In this document: positions 1-13,065 of the stretch, in pieces | How positions within the stretch are numbered: the first letter of the stretch is position 1 | How the letters are laid out: each line of letters begins with the position of its first letter | Assembly (NCBI GenBank): GCA_012064415.1 | Contig: SSNU01000094.1 | Span: 142,216 to 202,716 of the forward strand | Length of the DNA: 60,501 nucleotides | Direction of reading: 5' to 3' | From: Gyrodactylus bullatarudis | Taxonomy: Eukaryota > Platyhelminthes > Monogenea > Gyrodactylidea > Gyrodactylidae | The notes under the pieces: model-generated | Seen by the model: only the letters and a program-made list of their open reading frames with translations | The model's database searches: none | What the model was told of the DNA's origin: nothing | Program-made: the position numbers and the translations under genes

Positions 1-62
1 AATTTAAAATAGGTTGCTGATATTCCTCCATAAAATTTTTATTGAAAATTTTCTTTTATTAT

Positions 63-352
63 TCATCTTCTTTTCACTTCCTTAGATCTTTTTCTTAATT
101 TACGTGGTCGGCCACTTTTGTTCTTTGCTTCAAGCTCAAACAAGCATTGCTCTTCTAGATCGTCGAGATCGCAGAGTTTAATCGATCCAGAATACGCTCT
201 TTTCACTGGAGAATCTCATTCATTCTCATCAATTCATTGGGTGAACGAGATAAATATTTTGAGACAGCAAAAAGATGAGAACAAGGATAGCCATTAGTTT
301 TCATAAAGTCACAGGAGAACTTGATTGAATTATAATTAACGAATAGAACTAT
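63..352 (-). pseudogene. MULE-type transposase C-terminal remnant (SWIM zinc finger)
   Basis: On the minus strand a frame around 232-352 reads a SWIM-like finger: a Cys, then F-M-K-T-N-G-Y-P-C-S-H-L-F-A-V, the usual spacing of the CxC...CxH finger that ends Mutator-like transposases. The first Cys of the CxC pair is replaced by Phe. A stop and frame change near 230 separate it from a second stretch ending at a TGA at 63-65, which carries a basic tail with G-R-P-R-K and many Lys/Arg, also typical of the end of such proteins. Upstream reading frames break within about 60 bases, so this is a decayed fragment rather than a gene. A cellular ZSWIM gene is the alternative, but no further exons fit before the 3' end of CNOT1. 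Confidence 0.5.
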
Positions 353-1109
353 TCCTCACTTTTGTAACTTGATAGGTACCTTCCATTTTAGTTTAATAGA
401 CTTTCAAGAATTTAAAAGTTTCGATAGTATTCTCAACTTGCATTCAGTTAAGAATAATTTGAGAAAAATATTTCAAAAAAGTTGAAATTTTCATAATTCG
501 ATGAACTGTACGATGGGGTTAATTTTGGGACTAGATCTGAGATAAAAATTCTAGGGCTAGTTTTAGGATTATTTCCATTTTGAAGTAGTTTCTGAATCAG
601 AAATACCCTTTACAGAAAAAATTTATCGAGTTAAAAAGATTCTTGATTATGTTTTATTCCAATATATTATGCCTTCTTCGTAAAAGAATGTTGAATATGT
701 ATCTTACAACGTATGAATTCCTGCGTGTTATCTTATTCGAGAAGAATTTGCTGAATTTAAATTCCCTCCAACCTTATTGAACTTAAGATTATTTTAATAT
801 AATACATATTTTTATTTGTTAGATAAAAATAAGGAAATTATTTTGAACCTGATCTTGATAATCAAGACTTGATTTATAGACTATAAATTATAGTATCGAT
901 TTCAGACATTTTCAGATAATCCTTTTGTGAATTATTTATCCATATGTTGATCAAATTTTCAAATTTTGTACACATATGGGAAATTTTGATCCTCTGGTTG
1001 AAGATTGTTAGTTACAATTATTTTTCTCGCATACATGTTTTTTAACATTAGTTTTGAGCTGGGTCACTGATGTCATGAGACTTGAAGTAAAAAGATGCCA
1101 GGATTTTAC
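353..1109. other. AT-rich flank without recognised features
   Basis: No coherent reading frame or splice-linked exon seen on either strand; part of it is likely older sequence of the broken transposon at 63-352. Confidence 0.4.
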
Positions 1110-1151
1110 TCACAAATAAAGCCTTTATTTCGGGCATACTCATCAGTGTGA
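1110..1151 (-). ncRNA. hammerhead-like ribozyme motif (family 2, copy 1)
   Basis: Minus strand: UCACA (stem I), CUGAUGAG core (plus 1139-1146), six bases UAUGCC, CGAAA core (plus 1128-1132), UAAAGGCUUUA as a stem III hairpin, UU at the cleavage position, then UGUGA closing stem I. The core bases and stems I and III fit a hammerhead. Stem II is reduced to about one G-C pair, so catalysis is uncertain. A second copy at 20954-20993 keeps the fold with a different stem I. Confidence 0.5.
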
Positions 1152-2123
1152 TACATGCCAAATATATATATGTTTTTAGAATTGAATTATTGGTTGACAT
1201 TGTTTTAAAATTTGATTGGATCATACCTGTTGCCAGATATGCAACATTATTTAGTCAAATTGATCTTTGGATGTGTTATTTTCATATGGTTAATCATAGT
1301 AATACAGAATAGAATTATAAGGAAAAATTAGGGCTTAACATGTTTTTTCTGTATGCATAGATTTGGCTTTTATTGATTGATGAGATAGGCTTAAGCAGCT
1401 TTTAAATTATTTGTTAGTATGAGACAATATATTGTCAAAAATAAAAATTTATTCAGAAAAAGACTGAAATATTAAATTCAATTAGATTTTTTAATAAAAT
1501 CTCAAATAATTACTTAGAAGTATTAATGAATTTTATTTAGATATTTTTGATTTAGAATTTTTAATTAAAAAAATGACGTTAATCAGAAAAGATGGAAGGA
1601 ACGAAATAATTCATGAATCCTCCATCGTGACAAAGAACTTTTGAAATCCGGCACTACCTCCCGGTAAAAGTTATTAGTAATACTAGAGCCTTAAAGAGTA
1701 TTAAAATGCTTATTTTAACCAGCTATTCCCTATGAAAACCATTTAAAACTAGAATTTTCCTTCTATGTCGTTAGGGTTCAAAGTTATAAGGTCTTAAAAT
1801 TTATTATTTTGAACATAAGGTATTCAAATGCAATAATACTTTATTGTAGCATGACATTTCATTCATATCAATGAACTTGATTTTTTGAGTTAAAGAAATG
1901 ATTTTCGCTAAGCTCAAAAATAACCCTAAAGATAATGATTTTGAAAGCATCTCGACGTTTAGTTCAATTTCAAAATTTTTTCAAATTTTTAAAAATTTTC
2001 AATTAGAGTTGTTATTTGTTGCAATAAATAAAGATTGTCTCGACTTTGAAGCAATGAAAAATTGATAAAAAAGCTTGATTTATACGAATTATGAGTTTTG
2101 AAAGAAATTTTAGGATTATAAAT
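1152..2123. other. AT-rich intergenic stretch
   Basis: No gene or repeat that I can support. It lies downstream of the CNOT1 polyadenylation signal. Confidence 0.4.
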
Positions 2124-2129
2124 TTTATT
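2124..2129 (-). terminator. CNOT1 polyadenylation signal
   Basis: AATAAA on the minus strand, about 62 nt past the CNOT1 stop codon at 2191-2193. Confidence 0.55.
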
Positions 2130-2190
2130 AATTGCTATGAGAAATTCTACAAAAAATAAAGATCATACACTATAATATATATAAATGGTT

Positions 2191-5100
2191 TTATGCTCGG
2201 GAATTTGGGTTTTCAGGTGAAATTATGGCAGTATTTGCAGGAGGTTGTTGAACAGGATTGATATTTTTGAAGGGAATCTTAAAGTTGGGTATGCAGCTTG
2301 ATGCAACAATGGTGACAATTGTTTCAATTTCTGAATTGCATCTGGCAAAATCATGTTCCCAGAATCCGAATAGGGGATTTCGCAAGAGTTCAGCACTGGT
2401 CATTAAAAGACCCCATGGATGAGGATGATTGACAATGAGGCGTTCCATCAATACACGAGAGATTTGTTCCTTTACTGCTTCCTCGGAATTGTGTGAAAAC
2501 AGATGAAGTATAACAAATGAGAAGTAATAGGTATGTGTATTTGGATAGCGTAATTGGTTGGCCATGCAATTGAGGAAAAGGTAGCGACCTGCATTTAAGA
2601 AAAAAACATCAGTATTGAAATAAAAAATTATTCAGATAAAAAAGCATTTCCTTGTTTGTTTCAGACTGCTAATTATAATTATAATTGATTGAAGAATGTA
2701 TTGATTAACTTTTGAGAGTAATTTTAGAAAAATCAATTTTTAAATGAGCCTTTATATATATTTCAAGTGCAAAAGAAAATTTTACTCACCTTCATTATCT
2801 AAGTTGTTGACAAGACATTGGATAATATCCATTTGAGGTGTATGTATGATTGAGGATATTTCCAAGTTTAGTGAGTTAGATCTCAAGTGAGAGATGGCGG
2901 TTATACCAATGTAGAGTACAAGATTTGTCATTAGCTGTACATTGTAATGCATTTCATCCAAAACTCCAAATGTTGCCAATTGTTGGACTGATCTAGCATT
3001 CCAAAGACCATCGGAGAAATTATGAATCAAGTTTCCATCATCAGTTGATTCAGCTGGGACGGGATTTTCCGATTTAGTATCCTTGGTAGCTTCTTGTGCG
3101 CCTTCCGAATTATCAACTGTTCCAGGATTTGTAGATGTTTGATGAATTGAACCAACGGAAATATCCATTGAAGAGATGGCTGCAGCTGCAGCAGCTTCGA
3201 TGGCTTGTTGATGATTATTATCCTTCTTTTTCTTTTTACTAGATTTTTCATTAGTTGCAATTGTGGCAGAAGTTTGCTCAGCATTATCTATCTCAGATTC
3301 GGTAGAAATCTTTAGATTTGAAGGCAACATGGCTGAGAAATCATCAGTTTTTTTTAGAGCAGATACCAAGTCAATCAAGAGAGACTGAGGTTGACGGTTA
3401 GCCAAGTAAGAGTCGACAATTTGACGAATACAAGTTGGTAATCGGCCCCCAGCTGACATACAATATCCACTAGGATCTTCGAGTCTTGACAAGAGGTCGT
3501 TAGATGGAGCTTGAAGGAAGTCCTCCATTATCATTCCACGTTTAGGCGGTGCAACAAGAATTAGATTCCTCATTTGAATTGAATTCGTGGGAACAACATC
3601 ACAGAATAGTGGATAGTAGTCGGAAACAAATTCTGGAAAATCTTTGGTCAAGACAACAAGCAGACGTAATGTCGCTTTATAGAGACATTGAATAGGTTTT
3701 GGCATTATAGCATTTTGAAGGAAAAATCCGAGGAATTTCAGTAAATCAACCATAAGTTGAGCATACATTGCTCTAAATGTCAAACGGAGTTGAGTTGGAG
3801 TCGTATTTGGGTTGGCCGCCAGAGTTTTACCAACGAAATAGCGATGAGCAAGAATCTCTAACCAGGAGAATACAAATATTGTAGCCTTGTCTGGTCTCAA
3901 TAGATGGAGTAGATGAGCAAAAGCAAGAGGAATTTGCTGGTGGAAAGTGAGATTAGAGGTGCCGACACCAGAACAATTTCTTGATTGATTAGAGGGCTTC
4001 GAATTTGAAGATTGCTCATTCGAACTTAGATCACTACCTCCTGATGGTCTGTGAGCCTTGAGATTAATCATAGAGAACAGAGCCAACTTCTCATCATAGT
4101 TTACAATGTTTGGATCAAGACTGAGAGCAGGAGAATGCAGCTCGTTGAAAATCATAATAATGATCCTCTCAAATGGCATGGGATGTAGGTAATTCCTCAA
4201 AACTTCGTATTCATGAAGAAGAGTTCCAGCAATTATTCCCAGAACTTTGTTGAGTACTAAAATTTTTGAATCAAAGTCATCAAAAGTTTTTCCACTTCTC
4301 TTGACTATGAGAGCAACTAGTTTAGCAAAAGCATCCAATTCAGGATATACTGCTACTCGGACATGAGTTGGTGGTTGACTGAGATTATTAGGCATCAAAG
4401 GATGGGATTTATTCCCATCACTATAGCGAAGTTGGGAATGGGCTTTCTCAACAACCAAAACAGTGGCGATTCTAAAGAAGCCAGTCATTTGATGCTCAGA
4501 TGTGAGGAATGAGCTTAGTTTACTGAATAGCTGCTCGGCAGCCTGAATAGTTCTAGCATTGATTTGTTGAGAGGAAATTTCAAACCAAGCTTGGATGACG
4601 ATTTCAGTGTTTTCCTGAAGACTTTTAGTATCATCGAATTGACGAGCTTGCGAACAACCAGCGTAAAGAGCCGACACAGCTGGCGGAGATATTGGATGAT
4701 ATTCCGATTGGCCAGTATTATTGAACAAGGGATTTGATTCCATTAGTCCTAGATCTAATATAGCTCTGACTCTAGCACATGTAACTTTCATTCTAGTGGA
4801 AATAGGAGTAACAACTGTGGAGGAGATTTGATTCACCTTTATTCTCAAGGCTTCCAAGGTACACCATAGATCGAATTCATTAAGAACTGTAAATTTTCTT
4901 CTATTAACAGGCTATAAAGAAAGAGTATTAATGAATTAATTAATTTGAATTTTACTTTGTAATTTACCTTGGGAGTTTTTGTAGATTGATTAATTTTCTG
5001 ATTTTCATTGTTTGCAGTAGATTCCTCAGATGTAAAATCACACTTGGTTGATAATGGCTGTGGCAGGACCAAATTATTGAGTAAGTCAAGTACAAAATTA

Positions 5101-8100
5101 ATAGCCGGCTCAAAACCATTTGAGACTTGTTCAGCCAAAAATTGATCAACTACAGACAAGTACATGACATGAATCTTGAGGAATTCTGAGAATGCTTCCC
5201 AATTCCATTTAACCAAAGTGAGTTTTGCATCTTGACCTGTTTCCTTTAATTCGCAATCATTTGGTATTTCTATCCATGCATTAGTGACCTGTCTAGTTAC
5301 CCAAGTGTATGGCACAGGTAGATGGCTCAACATGGCCATATAAGCTTCCTTGAAAATATCTAGTATTTCTGAGCCTTGAGGAATTTCTTTCCAAAGTGAT
5401 GTACGATAGTATTGAAGTAGACTTCGAATGAGCATCGTTATAAGAGTACTACAATTGGTCGCAATTGCACTGGCATTTGCCTGCTGGGTAGAAGTAGCAA
5501 CTGATCCATTGGCACTTGTAGTACTGGGCTGACTGTTACTTCCCTGGTTGATGGCATTCTTCGATACGATGAGAAATTCAACCAGACATTTTAGATTTTC
5601 CAAGGCAGACTTTAGAATTGGATGATTTGTTTGATTGTTGTTTGCGGCAAAAGTGTTAATGATTGAGATATATCTTTCCACCTGAGAGATACTTGTATCA
5701 TAAACATTTCTAGCAGAGGCTTGAGAAGAATATGGATTAACTGATGAGCCAATACTACTACCAATGTTTGAAGATTGACTTGGTGAGTTGTAACTGGAGG
5801 ATGATGGCTGTCTATTAGCAATGTTAGCTTGAGTTTGAGGAGGAGCAATAACTTTCATTTGACCTTGTGCAACTATATAATTTGCTGAAGATGTTTGAGT
5901 CGGAGGTGTTGGTGTTGAAGCAAGAGTTGAAACTGAACTACCAGCCGAGAACCCGGGAATAAATCTTCTGAAATCTTCATAGACCATCATGTCAGCATGG
6001 CTTAAATTCTTTGGGAGTTTCAAAATTTCAGGCATGCTTGATTGTTGCTGGGAGATTTGTAAGCGAGCACATTCTAGGTATCGGTTTTTGCCGAGATCAT
6101 TTCGTGTTTTGATCTCAGACTCTAGAGCACGTTCCATTTCCTTTACAACCATCTCTGCAACAGTCTTCTGCATGTAAGCCAAACAGGTTGGCATACATTT
6201 AGTGACAACACTTTGAGATATTAACTCAACTGTTTCTTTTTCCGATTCCATATTTCCTCCCAACGCAATATTCACAACAGTTTGTTTGATATTTTGAATC
6301 AAATTTTGATTAAGAGCATCTCTGGCAGCGACAAGACTAATACTTGATGCCAAGTGTCGAACCATGAGACAACCAGCAATTCTGATACGAGCTGGATCAG
6401 GGTCTAAAGCAAAATCTTTCTTTACAATGGATGTTGCTGTCATGACAGTTATTCTATGACATCTTTCAAATGCAAATGGAACTAATTCGGCTATTGTACT
6501 CTCAACAACAGACTGTATGCTTTGACGAAGTTCAGGCTTGGCTTCCAACAAAAGAAGAGCAGTAGAGATGGCACTGCTTTTATTTCCGGTTGCAATCAGT
6601 TGTTGAATGATCTCTTCAATATTGGCTGATGATAGTACAATTCCAATTTCCACATCTTTATATCTGAGATTGTTGTTAGTGATAGTCTGTAAACCATGGC
6701 TAGAGCCTTGGATGGACATGAGAGAATGATTCGGTTGAGTGGCTACACCGAGACCTACTCCACTATTACTCATACTTAAAATATCCATTGGATTCTGACC
6801 TATATGAGTTGAGCCTTGCATCATAGAGAAAGGATAGTTTGGTCTGGATGAATTCATTGTAGATAACTGATGCACACTAACTTGACGCTGCATAGAACTT
6901 CCAGTGAAAGGAACTGGAGCAGATGAATTTGGCAATGACGGTGTTGTTGGTGTTAAATCATTTTGGTTTGATCCTGGTACTGGACTCAACATATTTGGAA
7001 TAGGAAGATTTTGATTAGAAGGGAGCGTAGCAAGCTGATTTGTTGGTCGCATAACAACACCTTGATGGTTCTGTTGGCTTAATGAACCATTTTGATCAGG
7101 AGGGAATTCTGATGGCTATTAGTAGGATAGATTGATTATTGGTTATCAAGATTGATAATTTCCGTTATTAATATAAATGGATTTTATAAAAAAACTTACG
7201 ATGCTCGGCTTATCGTTGATATAATCACAAAGATGAATTTCCAAATGACTGGAGTAGGAAGCATCTCTGAGGAAGAAAGTCATCTGAACATCATCAATTC
7301 CTAGGTTAAATTCTTTGAATAGGATTTCAATCTGTTAAAAAATATATAATTATGAAGGCCTTATTTTTTAATCTCAAAAGATATAAAACAAACCTCAAAT
7401 TTGAGTTTGGCAACAACTTCTCGCATATCATAATATTCCCGAAGAACTTTTAAAAGACCCATAGTCCAAGGGTTGGGAGGCTTGAAAACGACTGATTTGG
7501 CAGCTGATTTGATAACTTTACTCACAAATGGGATTGCATACTGTACAAAAATATTGCCCTTGTAGTAGGCTTCATAAATCAAATCTTTCATATTAAGATC
7601 ATCATGAAGAATGGGTTTGTTAACTAATAATGTAACATAACCGAGAAATTGACCTAAATTTTGGAGTGAACGCCTGGCAGAAAGATCATCTTTGTCAACA
7701 CGAATATTGGCAAAAATTAGCTTGATATTCCTGATTAACTCGGTAATAACTTTTGGTCTAAGTTTTGCATGTTTATCTTGCAAGTGGTTGAGAATGTTGG
7801 AAAATGTCTCATGATAGCTGGTCTCAGAGACAACCCTCTTAGTCACAAGATAGTAAGCGAACCAGGATATTGTTGAATCTTCCAAAAGAGCAGATAATTC
7901 ATTGCTTTTTTCTCTAATATTGGTGTTGGTAAGATTATTAAAGAGAAAAGAGATTCTATTAGTTGTTGCTTCATCGGGGGGATCCGGGATAACATTTACA
8001 GGTGAAACAGCAGTCTGTAATGAAAAATTTGATTTTTATTTTCAATTCGAGAATAAAATAGCAAGAGAATTTCTTATTAAATCAAATGCCTCTTATTATT

Positions 8101-11100
8101 TGGTAACAAAAAATAAAAGGCTGGATTTACCGATAAAAGGTAAAAATCAATCAATTTTTCTAAATTAAAAATTAATTGACGTGTTATTTCTCACTTTTTT
8201 GATCAACTAAATGTGCAAATAAAAGTTTGAATTAAATACTTTTTCTTAATATAATGTCTCCAGTTATAATTATTGAATTGCTGCAGAAATCAATCGAGAG
8301 TAAATTATAAAAATGTAATCATGAGTTTATACTAAAATATCTCAGAATGATACTGAAATAGTTAGATAAATATAGAAAGAAACACTTACCTTGCATTGTT
8401 GATAGTGAGACTTGGCAATATATTCCGCATTGGTTATCCACTAGAATAAATCGATTTTTAAAATAATTAATGAGAAAATCAATGAATAGCTAAACAAACA
8501 TTTTGCAAATCTGCAGGAAGATTACGAAATATAGGACAATTGACAAAGAAACCGGGTAAATTATAAAACTGAGTGAAAGAGTTTTTGGCCTTTACAATTA
8601 TCTGGACTAATTCCTTAAAAATAGGAGTTTCTGTATGTACATCAGGTGGAAGTAGATAAAATCGGTTGAGAAGGGCTCTCCACATCATAGCTAAACCTCT
8701 GCGACTTAGTCTAAAAGAAGAGAATTAGATATATAGGTTTTTACATTTCATATAGTATTTCTTACATTTTAATACCAGAAGCGAGAATATTTCCGTATAG
8801 TTGACAAATGTAAGGGAGCATTGGATGTGGATATTCCGGGAGGTGTAATGAAACTTCTTCAGCCAACATGGGAAGAATTCCTTCAAGAATTCTTCTCTCT
8901 AAAGGATTACCTCTGGTAGCATATTCAAAAACTGTGGTAACCATATCTTTTCCCTCGAGTAGTTTAACAAAGAACTTGTCAACTTCTTGTTCGATGTCTT
9001 TTGGCATTTCAGATTTAATTGGGTCATTCTCAAAGACCAACGCCATGGGCAAGTCTTGGTGAACCTGCCCAGGTTCCAGGAATAATGATAGATTGCGATT
9101 CATTATTTTATTTGCACTCTCTCCTCTGATTATTGGTCGTGACTGGGATATATTACTTGCTGTAATTGTCAAGAATTATAATTTTAGTAATATTTTCAAT
9201 TCAAACTTGACTAACCGTTGATAAAAGACTGATTAGTAGGTGGAATGTCACAGGGAGAGGAGAGGCCAGCATTCACATTTGGTAGATCACGATTTAAAAA
9301 GTTTTGCTGATGACCTGGGTTGTTTGTGAGAAGATTCTTCTGATTGTTGCTCAATGACTGTACGTAAAACAATAAATTGGATAGCGATTTATTTACAACA
9401 GCTAGATTTTTTGAAGTTGTCTTGCTTTCGCTTGAGCTACAATATCAAAATTTTAATCAAATTAAGTTTATCCGTGGCGACAAAGCAATAGTCCCCTTTG
9501 AGTGAATAAATGAAATACTAATGAAAAATTCCCTTTGAAAATTTAGTATACACTGTGTAAAAAGTATTTGGTTTGCTTTGATTGGTTAATATTGACCAAT
9601 CACATCACTGCTGAATAATAATGTAGTGAGATGAATTCTTTTGTCATACAGTATAAATGTGTGTGTGTATATCTCTATCTACTACTTTATACAGAGAATG
9701 TATGCATATATAATATATATAGATACCCACAAAAAGTGTATAATCAAAATTTGAATAAAGAGAGATTATTAGTACTGTACATAGTTTCATGTATACAGAT
9801 GTATGAATAGACTCTATTCCCATTTCCCATTATTGGTATGTCATTGTATATATATATGCACTCATATAAAATTTGTATAAATAGAAACAGTGCTATCAAG
9901 ATACAAAGATATACAGAATTAATTATCACATAGTCAAAATAGGTTTTTAAAAATCCTATGACTAATCATTTGCTTATGAAAGAGAGTATAAATATATGCC
10001 TAAATTTTTGATGCATATGTTTGTTGTATGCAGGGATCTTGTGATTTTTTGATAGTGAATCAATATTTATTGATTGATTTATTGATTTGTTTCTTCATTT
10101 GAGTGATACAAGTATATAGAGTTACTTACTTTATAGCACTAATAGCAGACTCGATAATGTGTTTCAAAAGATGCAATGAAGGACATCTGAGGTCTTGTGG
10201 GTAAAGATGATTATTACTAATGGTCGAGACAATCTTGTCCATTTTTGCAGAAATATTAGGATATCGAGTCTTGAGATATTTAACAATAGTCTTGGCAAAC
10301 TCGTCCTGGAAAAAGGAAATGTTCAACATTTAATAGGTATAAGTGATCAATTTCAAAAATCGAAAAGAGATGACAAAATAGTGTTAGATTATTGATTTTC
10401 TAGAAAAGATGTTTGATGTAAACTAACCGCATTATTTTCATAGGTCAATTGTTCTTTAAACCAAAGGGTCAAAAAGTTCTTGATTACATTGTGCATTGAT
10501 GTAACAGACTGTTGTTGGATAGAATCATCTTTGCCTGTTTTAACATGTAGGGCACTAACAGCATTTGCCATTTGTATGAACAGAATGAGAGCCAAGTCAA
10601 TGGCTAACATCATTGACGGCTTTATGCTATTCAACAAGTCAATATCAACAATAGTATTTTTAGTGTTTATAGCTACTGAGTTGACGGGTAAGAGAGAAGC
10701 AACAGCTATCGATATACTATCCGGAGTGCCAAGGAGAGTATGTAATATGCCAGAGAAATATGATCCATTTTGTTTATCCGGCTTATACTGACCCTCGGCT
10801 ATGGTGATTGAGGGAAGCGTGGCTAGAATTTCTATGAAACTGCTAAGAGAGGGCATCGAGTCAGTATTAACGGGTATGATTTGTTGTTTTTTCTTTTGTT
10901 GGCTAGTGAGGTCTTCGATGAATTGAAGACAACTTGCCAATATTGTGGACTGGAGTTGAGTTTTGGTCCATGCAATGCGAAGAATTGTTTGTGAATACTT
11001 TCTATTATGACAAAAGTAAACAAAAGCTTCACGAAGTAGATTTGTACGACAAACGGATTCCTTTTCGATCGATAAGAGAGTTAATGTTAAGACTTCAGGA

Positions 11101-12880
11101 CTAGCAATGAAACCTTTTCTCAATAGTTCTGCAACATCACGAAATAGTCCTCTATTTGACAGTTCTAATAGAACTTCCACATAGTCAATATTCTCCCTGA
11201 AACACAATAATGAAATAAATTAAAGATGATGAATTAGAAAAATATTTAACTAACCACAAATTGGACGTGAAATTCTTTTCGCCAGGATTGAAAGAAATTT
11301 CATTAAGGTCGACTTGTCGAAATGGATGATGGTTGAGGGGAGATAAACTGGGATTTAATAAACAATATTTTAGTAAAGAAAACTGTGCATTTGCATTATT
11401 CCAGGGGCGGTAGAAAAACTTAACAATAACATCATCGTTGTTATCAAAGCAGAGGCTGAGAAAATTCTTTAGAATACTAAACGATCGGGAATCGTAAATG
11501 TAAAATTCGCTACAGTCCAACTCAGCGATGACATCAAGCCAATTGAAATCTGGACAAGTTTCGTTGATAGCTTCAATGAAATTCTTCAAATTCCAATCAT
11601 GAGGGCCAAGCTTTGTCGAAACTTCTTCTTCGTCACTTGTTTCAGAAGATTCTTTTTCTATATTAACGACGGATGCATCAAAGCCCAGAATGGAAACATC
11701 AAAAGAATCTTGATTGAACTTGGAGTCTGATTTATCGATGGGCTCCATAAACATACAAAAAGTTTGGGCAATTGAACGTGGATTTACTTTTGAAGTGGGA
11801 ATTTCCTTCAAGGTTAAATGAACATTTTTTAGGCTGAAAAGTCAATTGAATTAAAAATTATAAATACAAAAAATATTAAAAAATTAGCTTACGATTTAGT
11901 TGCAATCCAGTTGGTTTCCCTGAAGAAATCCGCTATGCTACAATTAGAATCTTCATCATCATCATTTTTACTATTGCAGGTGCGCATGTGTACATTTCCC
12001 CAACTTTCAAAAGTACCGATAAAGTTTTTAGGAGTGAGATAGTGCAATAATGAATGATTGTTAGTTTCAGGATATAGAAGATTAAGAAGTACATTTGGAG
12101 CTCTTTGGCGAGGATAGATTTTACGAAAAGATTCGAAGATATAATTTGTAACTTTATTTGTGAAATATTGATCAGAAGAATTTTGAAATAAATCCATAAG
12201 GATGAAGTGTAGCAATTCAATGGATGAGTCTGATGATAAGTTAGCAATAAACTCATCCCACGACGAGGTTTCATTCTTGTTCAGGTCATTGCTAAAATCC
12301 TTCAATTTTTCAGTGATAAAAGTGATTGCTTTCTTTTGAATAATTTTACTATGACAAGACTTTGCTATGACAGCAAGAGTAAAGGCTTGGTAATTTTCAA
12401 GTTTTAGCGCTGTAACTATTTCCTCTAAGGTCAAGTCTCCTTTGAGGGAATTGACAAAGTTATCCAGAGGATTATCAAGAGCATAGGCAATAACAGACAC
12501 AAAATTAGGTTTTTTCAAAGCCTTTTGATACTCTTGTAGCAACAGAGATATCTGAAAACAGGAATATCAGAGATAATAAAAATAAATCGAAAAAGAGATC
12601 TTTCTTCCTTACCAAGGTATTTTCTTTATTCGCCTGTTTTTCAAGTTTCCTAAAATCAATACGAGATAATAGGTATCTAAGGGTGTATATTTCAGCTTCT
12701 TGTTTGAAAGATGTAAAGATCTATGGTTAAAGATAGATTAAAATTAAGGTTCATAACATATTGATAGATTAAACTAACTGTATTAAGCTCTAACAAAGTT
12801 TGACGATAATTTTTCTTTGTTATACTCGAGAGAAGACCATCTATCTGACAATAGACAAACTCTAAAGGTGAGGTAGCCAT
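2191..12880 (-). CDS. CNOT1: CCR4-NOT transcription complex subunit 1, scaffold protein (15 exons)
   Basis: Scaffold of the CCR4-NOT deadenylase, which shortens mRNA poly(A) tails in the cytoplasm. Exons on the minus strand in order: 12779-12880, 12613-12720, 11893-12551, 11255-11833, 10428-11196, 10130-10305, 9216-9436, 8766-9159, 8500-8710, 8390-8440, 7394-8014, 7200-7331, 4968-7115, 2790-4911, 2191-2588. Every junction has GT-AG borders and matching phase, and the sum (8691 nt) gives 2896 residues, against about 2376 in human. Order of parts: N-terminal helical repeats (1-800), MIF4G-type CAF1/CNOT7-binding region (about 925-1110), DUF3819/CNOT9-binding region (about 1490-1725), and the Not1 homology domain that docks CNOT2/CNOT3 (about 2330-2896), which includes [14 protein letters not shown] and [13 protein letters not shown]. 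The extra length is in Ser/Asn/Gln-rich linkers, mainly exon 13 and a Lys/Ala-rich insert in exon 14. The start is the first ATG before the conserved N-terminal helix. No defects seen. Confidence 0.96.
9437..10129 (-). other. long CNOT1 intron 6 (693 bp)
   Basis: The longest CNOT1 intron, most others being 55-62 bp. It has a TA/TG-rich simple-sequence tract at about 9655-9860. I saw no exon or transposon gene in it, and the exons on either side join in phase. Confidence 0.6.
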
Positions 12881-13065
12881 TATTCAGAACTTCATTGATA
12901 TAACGCTTAAAAAAGTACCTCAAGTGTGTTGATTTAAACAACAAATACTGAATAAAATAAATAAAATTATTTTACTCATGATTAATATTCAAAAAAAATA
13001 TTTGCTAAAGTAAAGATTAAAATTGCGTGATCACAACAATTCTTAACCATTCTTTTGTAACCTAA
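12881..13065. promoter_or_regulatory. bidirectional CNOT1-TACC promoter spacer
   Basis: Only 185 bp separate the start codons of CNOT1 (minus) and TACC (plus), so both 5' UTRs and core promoters must lie here or overlap. It is very AT-rich and has no clear TATA box, as expected for housekeeping genes. Confidence 0.6.

Noticed and set aside
9216..9436. Alternative acceptor TTTTACGTACAG inside CNOT1 exon 7
   Set aside because: Plausible by sequence, but the upstream acceptor gives an open frame in phase with exon 6 and was kept; alternative use is possible.
9744..9929. Minus-strand frame in CNOT1 intron 6
   Set aside because: Simple TA/TG sequence; the flanking CNOT1 exons already join in phase without it.
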